64,000 nt of DNA from Streptomyces cyaneochromogenes (GCF_003963535.1 NZ_CP034539.1:5518001-5582000), one strand, 5' to 3'. Counted from the stretch's first letter, positions 1 through 8,848 are shown. Made by a program: numbers and translations. The notes: a model not told the origin generated them from the letters alone.

Positions 1-1219
1 TGTCCACCGGGCACTGCTCGACACAGGCGCCGCAGGTGGTGCAGGACCACAGGACGTCCGGATCGATGACGCCGTTCTCCTCGACGGTGCCGATGAGGGG
101 GCGCTCCGCCTCGGCGAGAGCCGCCGCGGGGACGTCCTTCAGCTGCTCCTCGGACGCCTTCTCCTCGCCCTCCATCGACTTGCCGCCACCGGCCAGCAGA
201 TACGGCGCCTTGGCGTGCGCGTGGTCGCGCAGCGACATGATCAGCAGCTTCGGGGAGAGCGGCTTGCCGGTGTTCCAGGCCGGGCACTGCGACTGGCAGC
301 GACCGCACTCGGTGCAGGTGGAGAAGTCCAGCAGGCCCTTCCAGGAGAACTGCTCGACCTGGGAGACACCGAAGACGTCGTCGTCACCGGGGTCGGTGAA
401 GTCGATCGGCTTGCCGCCGGACGTCATCGGCAGCAGCGCGCCGAGGGCCGTCTCGCCCGTCGCGTTGCGCTTGAACCAGATGTTCGGGAAGGCGAGGAAG
501 CGGTGCCAGGCCACGCCCATGTTGGTGTTCAGCGAGACCACGATCATCCAGATGAACGAGGTGCTGATCTTCACCATCGCGGTGAAGTAGATCAGCGTCT
601 GGAGCGTGGGGACACTCAGGCCCTTGAAGGCCAGCACCAGCGGGTACGAGGCGAAGTACGCGGCCTCGTAGTGCTCGACGTGGTGGATCGCACCCTCCAG
701 GCCGCGCAGCACGTAGATCGCGAGGCCGATGGTGAGGATGACGTACTCGACGAAGTACGCCTGGCCGGCCTTGGAGCCCGCGAAACGGGACTTGCGGCCC
801 GCACGCGAGGGCAGGCTCAGCAGGCGGATGACCATGAGTACGGCGATGCCCAGGATCGTCATCACGCCGATGAACTCGATGTACAGCTCGAACGGCAGGA
901 ACCCGCCGATGACCGGCAGTGTCCAGTCGGCCTGGAAGAGCTGGCCGAACGCCTGTGCCAGGGTCGGCGGCAGCGTGAGGAAGCCGACGGCCACGAACCA
1001 GTGGGCGAAGCCGACGATGCCCCACCGGTTCATCCGGGTGTGGCCGAGGAACTCCCGCACCAGAGTCACGCTGCGCGCATACGGGTTGTCGGCGCGGCTG
1101 CCGGCGGGAACCGGCTGGCCGAGTTTGAAGTACCGGACGAACTGGCCGATGGCGCGTGCGAGCAGCGCAACGCCGACCACGGTCAGCACCAGCGACACGA
1201 TGATCGCGGCGAGTTGCAT
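1..1219 (-). CDS. (Fe-S)-binding heterodisulfide-reductase-like oxidoreductase, 3' end cut by window edge
   Basis: Reads from an ATG at 1219 leftwards with no stop, so about 406 N-terminal residues are present and the rest lies outside the window. The first ~250 residues hold several hydrophobic helices with NarI/HdrE-like character. A soluble part follows with two 4Fe-4S motifs, CTECGRCQSQCP and CTTCGACVEQCP, as in HdrD/GlpC-type proteins. The family passes electrons between the quinone pool or a cytochrome-like membrane domain and a CCG-domain catalytic part. The CCG domains would lie beyond the edge, so the substrate cannot be inferred. It is divergent from the glycosyltransferase-like gene at 1408. 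Confidence 0.88.
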   Translation of the reverse strand, partial: MQLAAIIVSLVLTVVGVALLARAIGQFVRYFKLGQPVPAGSRADNPYARSVTLVREFLGHTRMNRWGIVGFAHWFVAVGFLTLPPTLAQAFGQLFQADWTLPVIGGFLPFELYIEFIGVMTILGIAVLMVIRLLSLPSRAGRKSRFAGSKAGQAYFVEYVILTIGLAIYVLRGLEGAIHHVEHYEAAYFASYPLVLAFKGLSVPTLQTLIYFTAMVKISTSFIWMIVVSLNTNMGVAWHRFLAFPNIWFKRNATGETALGALLPMTSGGKPIDFTDPGDDDVFGVSQVEQFSWKGLLDFSTCTECGRCQSQCPAWNTGKPLSPKLLIMSLRDHAHAKAPYLLAGGGKSMEGEEKASEEQLKDVPAAALAEAERPLIGTVEENGVIDPDVLWSCTTCGACVEQCPVD

Positions 1220-1407
1220 TTCGGGGCTCCTCGGGCCTGCGAGGGTCAGACATTACTAAGCGGTAACTTATCTAGTCCGTCTGAGACTACCCCCATCTCC
1301 AGTCGCACTGTAGCCAGGCGCGGGGTGATCTGAGTCGCTGAGGGTTGCCTTAAGATCCGAACGTGTTATTCGTCTCAAAAAGGGATATACGGCACTAACC
1401 TAGCTCC
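1220..1407. promoter_or_regulatory. Divergent intergenic region between Fe-S oxidoreductase and glycosyltransferase-like gene
   Basis: This AT-richer stretch separates two divergent starts and must carry both promoters. A possible TTGCCT near 1344 and a TATACG near 1386 are visible, but no pair has convincing spacing. I see no clear operator. Confidence 0.4.
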
Positions 1408-2472
1408 GTGCTGTACGGGATCGCCGCCGCCACCGCCGCCCTCCTCCTCGCCGCCTTCCTGTCGGCGCTGTTCCGGCTGCCCGCGCTGCGCCTCGGCATC
1501 ATCGACCGTCGGCGGCAGCGGCCCCTGCCGTTGTTCGGCGGTCTGGCCGTCGTCCTCGCGACCTGCCTGGTCGTGGCCGGCTGGGAGTGGGCGGGGGTCG
1601 CCCCGCTGGGTCCCGAGATCCGGCGGCTGCTGATCGCCGCGGGCGCCGTCGCCCTGCTCGGGCTGGTCGCCGACGTGCGGCGGGTGAAGGAGCGGTTCCT
1701 GGTCGGCGGTACGGCCGTGGCGGCGGCCTTCGTGGTGCCGTACGGCGAGACGGGGTTCTGGCTGGGGGTGCCGGCCATCGGACTGATCGTCCTCGTCGCC
1801 GTCGGTTTCAAGGCGCTCGACCATGCGGACGGGCTGGCCGGCACCGTCGGCGTCGTCACCGCCTTCGGGGTCGGTGTGCTCGCGGCGGCCGAGGTGATGG
1901 ACGAGCTCGCCGTCCTGCTCAGTGTGCTGGCGGCCGCGCTGACCGGGTTCCTCATGCACAACTGGCCTCCCGCGCGGATCGGGTTCGGGGCGTGCGGGTC
2001 CCTGTTCGTCGGGTTCGTGCTGGCGGCGTCGGCCGTGATGACCCGCGCCGGACGCGATCCGGTGTCGAGCCTGGGCATCCTCTACTCGCTCACCGCCCTC
2101 GCCACCGCCGACGTGCTCCTCGTGGCACTGTCCCGCCGGCTGGCCGGGCGGCCGCTGCTGCGCGGCGGACCCGATCACCTCGCCCATCGGCTGCGCCGCC
2201 TCGGCCTCACCCCGCAGGGTGTGACGATCCTCCTCGGTGTCGCCGCCTTCGCCGGGGTGGCCGTCGGCGTTCTCGTGCACATGGGATGGATGGCCGTGTC
2301 CGGGGTGTACTGGGTCGGGGTGACCGCTCTCGTCGTCGTGGTCGGCTGCCTTCGGATCAAGGTCTACGGGCCTCGGCGTCAACCTACTTTTCCCTTGGGT
2401 GAACCCGTTCGTACCTCCAGCCATGCCACATCCACGCAGGTCAGAGCCCAGTTGCGTGTAAGGAACGGATAA
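1408..2472 (+). CDS. MraY/WecA-like polyprenyl-phosphate glycosyl-1-phosphate transferase homologue with degenerate catalytic motifs
   Basis: 354 aa from a GTG start, with about ten hydrophobic segments and the general plan of glycosyltransferase family 4 (MraY, WecA, TagO). These enzymes move a sugar-1-phosphate from a UDP-sugar to undecaprenyl phosphate at the inner membrane face. Recognisable landmarks are an 'ADVRRVKERF' loop, 'ALDHADGLAGT', 'FGACGSLFVGF' and 'DHLAHRLRRLG'. In active members the first is usually DD, the second N-x-x-N/D-G-x-D-G and the third GDxGS. Here the leading Asp is Ala and GDxGS reads GACGS, so catalysis as in WecA is doubtful. It sits just upstream of dnaK and shares no overlap with it. 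Confidence 0.75.
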   Translation: MLYGIAAATAALLLAAFLSALFRLPALRLGIIDRRRQRPLPLFGGLAVVLATCLVVAGWEWAGVAPLGPEIRRLLIAAGAVALLGLVADVRRVKERFLVGGTAVAAAFVVPYGETGFWLGVPAIGLIVLVAVGFKALDHADGLAGTVGVVTAFGVGVLAAAEVMDELAVLLSVLAAALTGFLMHNWPPARIGFGACGSLFVGFVLAASAVMTRAGRDPVSSLGILYSLTALATADVLLVALSRRLAGRPLLRGGPDHLAHRLRRLGLTPQGVTILLGVAAFAGVAVGVLVHMGWMAVSGVYWVGVTALVVVVGCLRIKVYGPRRQPTFPLGEPVRTSSHATSTQVRAQLRVRNG

Positions 2473-2474
2473 GA

Positions 2475-2495
2475 GTTGAGCGGGGTCGACTCAGC
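2475..2495 (+). promoter_or_regulatory. Degenerate HAIR element upstream of dnaK
   Basis: GTTGAGC-N7-ACTCAGC. Half-sites and 7-bp spacing match the HspR-binding HAIR consensus CTTGAGT-N7-ACTCAAG with two mismatches per half. It lies just 5' of the likely -35 box. Confidence 0.7.
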
Positions 2496-2499
2496 TCTG

Positions 2500-2528
2500 T
2501 TGACCGGGTGCGAGCCGTCATGCACACT
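2500..2528 (+). promoter_or_regulatory. Probable dnaK operon promoter
   Basis: TTGACC at 2500-2505 and CACACT at 2523-2528 with 17 bp between them form a plausible vegetative promoter. It is flanked by the two HAIR elements, so HspR bound at either site would block it. Confidence 0.55.
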
Positions 2529-2547
2529 TGAGTCCGTTCCACTCAAG
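2527..2547 (+). promoter_or_regulatory. Consensus HAIR element (HspR operator) of the dnaK operon
   Basis: CTTGAGT-N7-ACTCAAG, a perfect match to the HAIR consensus, placed 19 bp before the dnaK start. In Streptomyces HspR, with DnaK as co-repressor, binds HAIR and shuts off this operon outside heat shock. The repressor gene hspR is the fourth gene of the same operon (6294). Confidence 0.93.
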
Positions 2548-2566
2548 TCAGCTGGAGGAATCAACC

Positions 2567-4414
2567 ATGGCACGTGCGGTCGGCATCGACCTGGGCACGA
2601 CTAACTCCGTCGTCAGCGTTCTGGAGGGCGGCGAGCCCACCGTCATCACCAACGCCGAGGGCGCCAGGACCACGCCGTCCGTCGTCGCCTTCGCCAAGAA
2701 CGGCGAGGTGCTCGTCGGCGAGGTGGCCAAGCGCCAGGCGGTCACCAACGTGGACCGGACCATCCGTTCCGTGAAGCGTCACATGGGCACGGACTGGAAG
2801 ATCGAGCTCGACGGGAAGCCCTTCAACCCGCAGCAGATCTCCGCGTTCATCCTGCAGAAGCTGAAGCGGGACGCCGAGTCCTACCTGGGCGAGAAGGTGA
2901 CCGACGCGGTCATCACCGTCCCGGCGTACTTCAACGACTCCGAGCGCCAGGCGACGAAGGAGGCCGGCGAGATCGCGGGTCTGAACGTCCTTCGTATCGT
3001 CAACGAGCCCACCGCGGCCGCGCTCGCCTACGGCCTCGACAAGGACGACCAGACGATCCTCGTCTTCGACCTCGGTGGCGGCACCTTCGACGTGTCCCTC
3101 CTGGAGATCGGCGACGGCGTCGTCGAGGTGAAGGCCACCAACGGTGACAACCACCTCGGTGGTGACGACTGGGACCAGCGCGTCGTCGACTACCTGGTCA
3201 AGCAGTTCCAGGCCGGCCACGGCGTGGACCTGTCCAAGGACAAGATGGCCCTCCAGCGTCTGCGTGAGGCCGCCGAGAAGGCGAAGATCGAGCTGTCCTC
3301 GTCCACCGAGACCTCGATCAACCTGCCCTACATCACCGCCTCCGCCGAGGGCCCGCTGCACCTGGACGAGAAGCTCACCCGGGCTCAGTTCCAGCAGCTG
3401 ACGGCCGACCTGCTGGAGCGCTGCAAGACCCCGTTCTTCAACGTCATGAAGGACGCCGGCGTCTCCATCAACGAGATCGACCACGTCGTCCTCGTCGGTG
3501 GCTCCACCCGTATGCCCGCCGTCGCCGAGCTCGTCCGCGAGCTGACCGGCGGCAAGGACGCCAACAAGGGCGTCAACCCGGACGAGGTCGTCGCCATCGG
3601 CGCCGCCCTGCAGGCCGGTGTGCTCAAGGGTGAGGTCAAGGACGTCCTGCTCCTCGACGTGACCCCGCTGTCCCTCGGTATCGAGACCAAGGGCGGCATC
3701 ATGACCAAGCTCATCGAGCGGAACACGACGATCCCGACCAAGCGGTCCGAGATCTTCACCACCGCCGAGGACAACCAGCCGTCCGTGCAGATCCAGGTCT
3801 ACCAGGGCGAGCGCGAGATCGCGGCGTACAACAAGAAGCTCGGCATGTTCGAGCTGACCGGTCTGCCGCCGGCGCCGCGCGGTGTCCCGCAGATCGAGGT
3901 CGCCTTCGACATCGACGCCAACGGCATCATGCACGTGACCGCGAAGGACCTGGGCACGGGCAAGGAGCAGAAGATGACCGTCACCGGTGGCTCCTCGCTG
4001 CCGAAGGACGAGGTCAACCGGATGCGCGAAGAGGCCGAGAAGTACGCGGAGGAGGACCACGCCCGCCGCGAGGCCGCCGAGACCCGCAACCAGGGCGAGC
4101 AGCTCGTCTACCAGACGGAGAAGTTCCTCAAGGACAACGAGGACAAGGTCCCCGGCGAGGTCAAGACCGAGGTCGAGGCCGCCGTCGAGGAGCTGAAGAC
4201 CGCGCTCAAGGGCGAGGACACCGCCGAGATCCGCACCGCCACCGAGAAGGTTGCCGCGGTCTCCCAGAAGGTCGGCCAGGCCATGTACGCCGACGCCCAG
4301 GCCGCGCAGGCCGCGGGCGGCCCCGAGGGCGCCGCCCCGGGTGGCAAGGCCGCTGACGACGACGTCGTCGACGCCGAGATCGTGGACGACGAGCGCAAGG
4401 ACGGTGCCGCGTGA
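2567..4414 (+). CDS. dnaK: Molecular chaperone DnaK (Hsp70)
   Basis: 615 aa. ATP-dependent cytosolic chaperone that binds exposed hydrophobic segments and cycles with DnaJ and GrpE. The N-terminal GIDLGTTNS phosphate loop, the internal 'VFDLGGGTFDVSLL' motif and 'VVLVGGSTRMPAV' define the actin-like ATPase domain. The substrate-binding domain follows and the tail is acidic. The ATG at 2567 is chosen because a GGAGGA ribosome site stands 9 nt upstream and the protein then starts MARAVGIDLG. An in-frame upstream start would include the HAIR operator. The stop overlaps the grpE start (GTGA), implying translational coupling. HspR controls the operon and uses DnaK as its co-repressor. Confidence 0.98.
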   Translation: MARAVGIDLGTTNSVVSVLEGGEPTVITNAEGARTTPSVVAFAKNGEVLVGEVAKRQAVTNVDRTIRSVKRHMGTDWKIELDGKPFNPQQISAFILQKLKRDAESYLGEKVTDAVITVPAYFNDSERQATKEAGEIAGLNVLRIVNEPTAAALAYGLDKDDQTILVFDLGGGTFDVSLLEIGDGVVEVKATNGDNHLGGDDWDQRVVDYLVKQFQAGHGVDLSKDKMALQRLREAAEKAKIELSSSTETSINLPYITASAEGPLHLDEKLTRAQFQQLTADLLERCKTPFFNVMKDAGVSINEIDHVVLVGGSTRMPAVAELVRELTGGKDANKGVNPDEVVAIGAALQAGVLKGEVKDVLLLDVTPLSLGIETKGGIMTKLIERNTTIPTKRSEIFTTAEDNQPSVQIQVYQGEREIAAYNKKLGMFELTGLPPAPRGVPQIEVAFDIDANGIMHVTAKDLGTGKEQKMTVTGGSSLPKDEVNRMREEAEKYAEEDHARREAAETRNQGEQLVYQTEKFLKDNEDKVPGEVKTEVEAAVEELKTALKGEDTAEIRTATEKVAAVSQKVGQAMYADAQAAQAAGGPEGAAPGGKAADDDVVDAEIVDDERKDGAA

Positions 4415-5073
4415 CGGAGGAGACCCCGGGCTTCGAGGAGAAGCCCGACGTCCCCTCCGGCGCGACCCCCGACGGCGCCGAGTCGAAGGCCGCACCCTCC
4501 TCGAACGCGGAGGGGGCGGCCCCGGCAGGGGACGCAGCAGCACAGATCGCCGGTCTGACGGCCCAGCTGGACCAGGTGCGCAAGGCGCTCGAGGAGCGCA
4601 CCGCGGACCTCCAGCGGCTCCAGGCCGAGTTCCAGAACTACCGCCGCCGCGTGGAGCGGGACCGGGTCACGGTCAAGGAGATCGCCGTCGCGAACCTCCT
4701 GACCGAGCTCCTGCCCGTCATCGACGACATCGGCCGCGCCCGGGAACACGGCGAACTCGTCGGCGGATTCAAGTCCGTCGCGGAGTCGCTGGAGACCGTC
4801 GCGGCGAAGATGGGACTGCAGGCGTTCGGCAAGGAGGGCGAGCCCTTCGACCCGACGATCCACGAGGCGCTGATGCACTCCTACGCGCCGGACGTCACCG
4901 AGACGACCTGCGTGGCGATCCTGCAGCCCGGGTATCGCATCGGCGAGCGCACCATCCGCCCCGCGCGGGTGGCCGTCGCCGAGCCCCAGCCGGGCGCGCA
5001 GAGCGTCAAGGCCGAGGAGGCGACCGAGGCGGCCGGCGACGACAAGGAGAGCGGTGGCCCGGACGAGGGCTGA
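4411..5073 (+). CDS. grpE: Nucleotide exchange factor GrpE
   Basis: 220 aa from a GTG that overlaps the dnaK stop. GrpE dimers release ADP from DnaK. The protein has an acidic, Pro/Ala-rich N-terminal arm, a long coiled-coil helix (around residues 45-85, containing 'ERTADLQRLQAEFQNYRRR'), and the C-terminal beta domain with 'GEPFDPTIHEAL' and 'VLQ/ILQPGYRIGERTIRPARV'-type motifs. Length and motif order match actinobacterial GrpE. It is the second gene of the dnaK-grpE-dnaJ-hspR operon. Confidence 0.97.
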   Translation: MTEETPGFEEKPDVPSGATPDGAESKAAPSSNAEGAAPAGDAAAQIAGLTAQLDQVRKALEERTADLQRLQAEFQNYRRRVERDRVTVKEIAVANLLTELLPVIDDIGRAREHGELVGGFKSVAESLETVAAKMGLQAFGKEGEPFDPTIHEALMHSYAPDVTETTCVAILQPGYRIGERTIRPARVAVAEPQPGAQSVKAEEATEAAGDDKESGGPDEG

Positions 5074-5115
5074 CGTTGAACTGACGAGGGACTACCGGAA
5101 GGGGGTACGTCGAGG

Positions 5116-6297
5116 ATGAGCACCAAGGACTTCATCGAGAAGGACTTCTACAAGGTCCTCGGCGTCCCCAAGGACGCCACCGAGGCCGAGATCAAGAAGG
5201 CGTACCGGAAGCTCGCCCGCGAGAACCACCCGGACGCCAACAAGGGCAACGCCAAGGCGGAGGAGCGCTTCAAGGAGATCTCCGAGGCGAACGACGTCCT
5301 CGGCGACCCCAAGAAGCGCAAGGAGTACGACGAGGCACGCGCCCTCTTCGGCAACGGCGGCTTCCGCCCGGGGCCGGGCGCGGGCGGCGGCTCCTTCAAC
5401 TTCGACCTGGGCGACCTCTTCGGAGGCGGCGCCCAGGGCCAGGGCGGTTCCGGCGGCTTCGGCGGCGGAATCGGTGACGTCTTCGGGGGCCTGTTCAACC
5501 GCGGCGGCACGGGCGCGGGCACGCGTACCCAGCCCCGGCGCGGCCAGGACATCGACACCGAGGTCACTCTCAGCTTCACCGAGGCGATCGAGGGCGCGAC
5601 GGTCCCGCTGCGCATGTCCTCGCAGTCCCCGTGCAAGGCCTGCGCCGGCACCGGCGACAAGAACGGCACGCCCAGGGTGTGCCCGACCTGCGTCGGAACC
5701 GGCCAGGTGGCCCGGGGTTCGGGCGGCGGCTTCTCGCTGACCGACCCCTGCCCGGACTGCAAGGGGCGCGGCCTGATCGCCGAGCACCCGTGCCTGGAGT
5801 GCAAGGGCAGCGGCCGGGCCAAGTCGTCCCGGACGATGCAGGTGCGCATCCCGGCCGGGGTGTCGGACGGCCAGCGCATCCGTCTGCGCGGCAAGGGCGC
5901 ACCCGGCGAACGCGGCGGCCCGGCAGGCGATCTGTACGTCACCGTGCACGTCGACGCGCACCCGGTGTTCGGCCGCAAGGACGACAACCTCACGGTGACC
6001 GTCCCCGTGACCTTCGCGGAGGCGGCGCTCGGCGGCGAGGTCAGGGTCCCCACCCTGGGCGGACCGCCGGTCACCCTGAAGCTGCCGCCCGGCACGCCCA
6101 ACGGCCGCACCATGCGGGCGCGGGGCAAGGGCGCGGTCCGCAAGGACGGCACCCGCGGCGACCTCCTGGTCACCGTCGAGGTGAGTGTCCCGAAGGACCT
6201 TTCGGGGAAGGCTCGTGACGCGCTCGAGGCGTATCGCGAGGCGACCGCGGGCGAGGACCCGCGGGCGGAGCTGTTCCAGGCCGCGAAGGGAGCATGA
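5116..6297 (+). CDS. dnaJ: Chaperone DnaJ (type I, zinc-finger containing)
   Basis: 393 aa. Delivers substrates to DnaK and stimulates its ATPase. The J domain carries HPD at residues 38-40. It is followed by a Gly/Phe-rich linker (about 78-140) and four CxxCxGxG zinc-finger repeats (CKACAGTG, CPTCVGTG, CPDCKGRG, CLECKGSG). The C-terminal substrate-binding domains follow. All type I DnaJ elements are present. It lies 42 bp after grpE, and its stop overlaps the hspR start (ATGA). Streptomyces usually has a second dnaJ elsewhere, so this is the operonic dnaJ1. Confidence 0.97.
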   Translation: MSTKDFIEKDFYKVLGVPKDATEAEIKKAYRKLARENHPDANKGNAKAEERFKEISEANDVLGDPKKRKEYDEARALFGNGGFRPGPGAGGGSFNFDLGDLFGGGAQGQGGSGGFGGGIGDVFGGLFNRGGTGAGTRTQPRRGQDIDTEVTLSFTEAIEGATVPLRMSSQSPCKACAGTGDKNGTPRVCPTCVGTGQVARGSGGGFSLTDPCPDCKGRGLIAEHPCLECKGSGRAKSSRTMQVRIPAGVSDGQRIRLRGKGAPGERGGPAGDLYVTVHVDAHPVFGRKDDNLTVTVPVTFAEAALGGEVRVPTLGGPPVTLKLPPGTPNGRTMRARGKGAVRKDGTRGDLLVTVEVSVPKDLSGKARDALEAYREATAGEDPRAELFQAAKGA

Positions 6298-6755
6298 GTC
6301 AGATGGACGGTCGTCGACGCAACCCGTATGAACTGACCGAGGAGACCCCGGTCTACGTCATCTCGGTGGCGGCCCAGCTCTCCGGCCTGCACCCGCAGAC
6401 GCTGCGCCAGTACGACCGCCTGGGCCTTGTCTCCCCCGACCGCACCGCCGGCCGGGGCCGCCGCTACTCGGCCCGCGACATCGAACTGCTCCGCCAGGTG
6501 CAGGCGTTGTCGCAGGACGAGGGCATCAACCTGGCCGGCATCAAGCGCATCATCGAACTGGAGAACCAGGTCGCGGCGCTGCAGTCCCGGGTGGCCGAGC
6601 TGCAGGCCGCCGTCGAAGGGGCCGCGGCGGCGATGCAGCAGCGCGAGGCGGCGGTGCACGCGTCGTACCGCCGGGATCTGGTGCCGTATCAGGAGGTGCA
6701 GCAGACCAGCGCGTTGGTGGTCTGGCGGCCGAAGCGGCAGCAGTCCTCGGACTGA
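6294..6755 (+). CDS. hspR: Heat-shock repressor HspR (MerR family)
   Basis: 153 aa. DNA-binding repressor of the dnaK operon, clpB and lon in Streptomyces. The N-terminal winged helix (about residues 15-80) has the MerR pattern 'YVISVAAQLSGLHPQTLRQYDRLGLV' and 'GRRYSARDIELLRQV', followed by a coiled coil (about 90-125). It overlaps the dnaJ stop by 4 bp. An alternative ATG at 6303 would remove three residues. The HAIR sites found upstream of dnaK (2475, 2527) and clpB (32170) are its expected targets, so this window contains both the repressor and part of its regulon. Confidence 0.96.
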   Translation: MSQMDGRRRNPYELTEETPVYVISVAAQLSGLHPQTLRQYDRLGLVSPDRTAGRGRRYSARDIELLRQVQALSQDEGINLAGIKRIIELENQVAALQSRVAELQAAVEGAAAAMQQREAAVHASYRRDLVPYQEVQQTSALVVWRPKRQQSSD

Positions 6756-6785
6756 CGGACGCGACCGCGCACGCGGACGTGGATA

Positions 6786-6825
6786 CGAGAGGGGCCCGGA
6801 GACTGAACTCTCCGGGCCCCTCTCG
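6786..6825. terminator. Bidirectional terminator hairpin after hspR
   Basis: 17-bp perfect inverted repeat (6786-6802 and 6809-6825) with a CTGAAC loop. It lies between the convergent hspR operon and the fibronectin-III gene, so it probably terminates both. Confidence 0.85.
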
Positions 6826-6846
6826 TGTGCTGCCGCCGCTGCCGGG

Positions 6847-8601
6847 TCAGCCGGCGGGGGCGGTGACCGCCCAGTCACCCGCGGGGACGGACTCGGTGCC
6901 GTCGGCCTGCACACCGGTCACCCAGTAGAAGGACGTGGTGCCGCGCCGCGCGCCCGTGTCGAAGTAGGTGGAGGCACCGGCCGGGAGTTCGGCGATCTTC
7001 TCGTACGTGGCGGCGTCGGGGTTCCACCGGTGGACGCGGAAGCTCTCCGCGGGGTCGGCGGACTCCTCCCCGCCCGCGCCGAGACCGGTCCACGTGAGCT
7101 GGTTGCCCTCGTCGCCCTCCGCGCCCGACGCCGTCAGGTGCAGCGGCGAGCCCTCGGGCGTGGCCACGCTCGGCGTCATGTCGAGCTCGGTCGCGGACAC
7201 GGCCGGGACGCCCTCGTCGCTCCACTTGATGGCGGAGTTCCCGTCGTCGTCCACGGCGTCGAGGAAGAAGCAGACCTCGTCACCGTCCGGGAGCGTGGTG
7301 TACGCGAAGGAGGTCTTGTCGGGGGAGACGTAGTCCGACAGGGTGCCGTAGCAGACCTGTTCGCCATCGTCGTTGCCCAAGAGCTCGCCCCAGTAGACCC
7401 GGTAGTGCCGCAGATCCTCGGCCGGGCTCTTGTCCCAGTCCAGCTGGAAGCCGTACTCGGTCGGGGTGACGTTCAGCCCGGAGACGAGCGGCGGCGGGTC
7501 GTTGTCCCAGATCTTGCCCCGCTGGGGCTCTGACCTCGCGGACTCGTTGCCCGCCGCGTCGACGGCCGACACCCGGTAGTAGTAGACGGTGCTCTCGGCG
7601 GCCGAGGTGTCCAGGTAGGTGAGCTGGTCCGTGCTGCCGACCTTGGCGTACGTGCCGTTCTCGCTCGCCGCGCGGTAGACGCGGTACGACGCCGCGTCCG
7701 TGACCGCGTCCCAGCCGACCTGGAGCCCGCCCGTGCCGCCGGTCGGGGTCACCTCGCCCGTCGCGCGCGTGATGGCGGGCACGCCGGGGGCGACCCGGTC
7801 GACGGTGGTGACGGCCTGGTCCGCGGTACCGGCCGATTCGTTGCCGGCCTTGTCGTAGGCGCGGACCTCGTAGTAGTAGGTCGCGCCGGTCACCGGCAGG
7901 GTGGTGTCGGTGTAGGTGGTGGAGGTGGTCGTCGCCAGGGGAGCGGTGCCGAAGGCGGCGCCCTTCAGGCGGCGGTAGACGCGGTAGCCCGCGAGGTCCA
8001 TCTCCTTGTTCTTGGCCCAGGTGAGCTTCGCGTTGCCGCCGGCCTGGTCGTACGTCACGGTGGGGCCGGTCGGGGCGAGGGGCTTGACGGTGTCGACGGT
8101 GGCCGAAGTGCGGGGCGTGTAGCCGAAGTTGACGCGGGCGCTGCCGGTCCAGTTGACGTAGTCGACGCGGAGGGTGTGCTTGCCGGACGGGATCGTGACG
8201 TTGACGGTCTTGGAGACCGTGGTGGAGGTGTTCTTCCACAGGTCGATCTTGCGGGTGCCGTCGAGGTAGACCCGGATGCCGTCGAGGCCGGAGGCGGAGA
8301 GGGAGAAGGGGCCGCCCGAGCCGAAGTCCCGCGTCACGCTCCAGCGGACGGCGAAGTTGTCCTTCGAGAGTCCGGACGCCGGGGCGTTCGTGCCCCAGTT
8401 CTGGTCGACGGCGGTGTCGCAGTCCGTCTTCTTCGGCGTACCGGAGAAGGTGGTGTTCGCGAAGAACTGCCGCTTGAAGACCGGTGACGTGCAGGTCACG
8501 GCGGCGGAGGCGGGCGCGGTGGTGATGGTGAGCAGTCCGCCGGCGGTGGCGAGCACGAGGGCGGTCGCGGTGGCCGCGGTCGTGCGTCTGGCTGGGTTCA
8601 T
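6847..8601 (-). CDS. Secreted PA14-like / fibronectin type III repeat protein
   Basis: 584 aa. The start at 8601 (MNPARRTTAATATALV...) gives a typical Sec signal peptide with a cleavage site near ASAA at about residue 34. A Cys-bounded PA14/carbohydrate-binding-like domain follows (about 37-165; 'GIRVYLDGTRKIDLWKN', 'GKHTLRVDYVNWTG'). Then come three or four fibronectin III domains, recognisable by repeated 'YRVYR' and 'TYYYEVRAYDKAGNES' strands. No catalytic domain is visible. It is probably an extracellular adhesion or glycan-binding protein. PA14 plus FN3 is common in secreted actinobacterial glycan-related proteins, but the ligand is unknown. Confidence 0.85.
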   Translation of the reverse strand: MNPARRTTAATATALVLATAGGLLTITTAPASAAVTCTSPVFKRQFFANTTFSGTPKKTDCDTAVDQNWGTNAPASGLSKDNFAVRWSVTRDFGSGGPFSLSASGLDGIRVYLDGTRKIDLWKNTSTTVSKTVNVTIPSGKHTLRVDYVNWTGSARVNFGYTPRTSATVDTVKPLAPTGPTVTYDQAGGNAKLTWAKNKEMDLAGYRVYRRLKGAAFGTAPLATTTSTTYTDTTLPVTGATYYYEVRAYDKAGNESAGTADQAVTTVDRVAPGVPAITRATGEVTPTGGTGGLQVGWDAVTDAASYRVYRAASENGTYAKVGSTDQLTYLDTSAAESTVYYYRVSAVDAAGNESARSEPQRGKIWDNDPPPLVSGLNVTPTEYGFQLDWDKSPAEDLRHYRVYWGELLGNDDGEQVCYGTLSDYVSPDKTSFAYTTLPDGDEVCFFLDAVDDDGNSAIKWSDEGVPAVSATELDMTPSVATPEGSPLHLTASGAEGDEGNQLTWTGLGAGGEESADPAESFRVHRWNPDAATYEKIAELPAGASTYFDTGARRGTTSFYWVTGVQADGTESVPAGDWAVTAPAG

Positions 8602-8848
8602 CGGGTCCCTCGGTCCTGTTCGGCGACGGCGGTGATCAGCCGTCGCCGGACAGGACTCGTCGGGTGGGGGATTGGTTGTACGGGGGGCGGCGTCGTTGTG
8701 TCGTCGTAGTGCTGTCGTCGATCTGCCGTCGATCTGCCGTCGCGCTGACAGGAGCTGACAGGTGCTGACAGGAAGTGGTCCGTGGCGTGCAGGATCCTGA
8801 CAGTGATCGCTCTGGAAGCGGTTCGTGGGCGCTGGCAGAGTCGTGGAC
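8602..8848. promoter_or_regulatory. Divergent promoter region with short tandem repeats
   Basis: Between the FN3 gene and the small ORF at 8849. It contains three head-to-tail 10-bp units (GCTGACAGGA/T, 8744-8773) and, just before them, a doubled GATCTGCCGTC. Repeats of one helical turn next to a promoter suggest cooperative binding of a regulator. Confidence 0.45.

Noticed and set aside
2561..4543. 660-codon open frame on the minus strand across dnaK
   Set aside because: Its Val/Leu/Asp-rich translation is the mirror of the dnaK codons in GC-rich DNA; dnaK itself is certain.
5148..6914. 588-codon minus-strand open frame across dnaJ and hspR
   Set aside because: Mirror of certain genes, and it runs through the terminator hairpin at 6786-6825.
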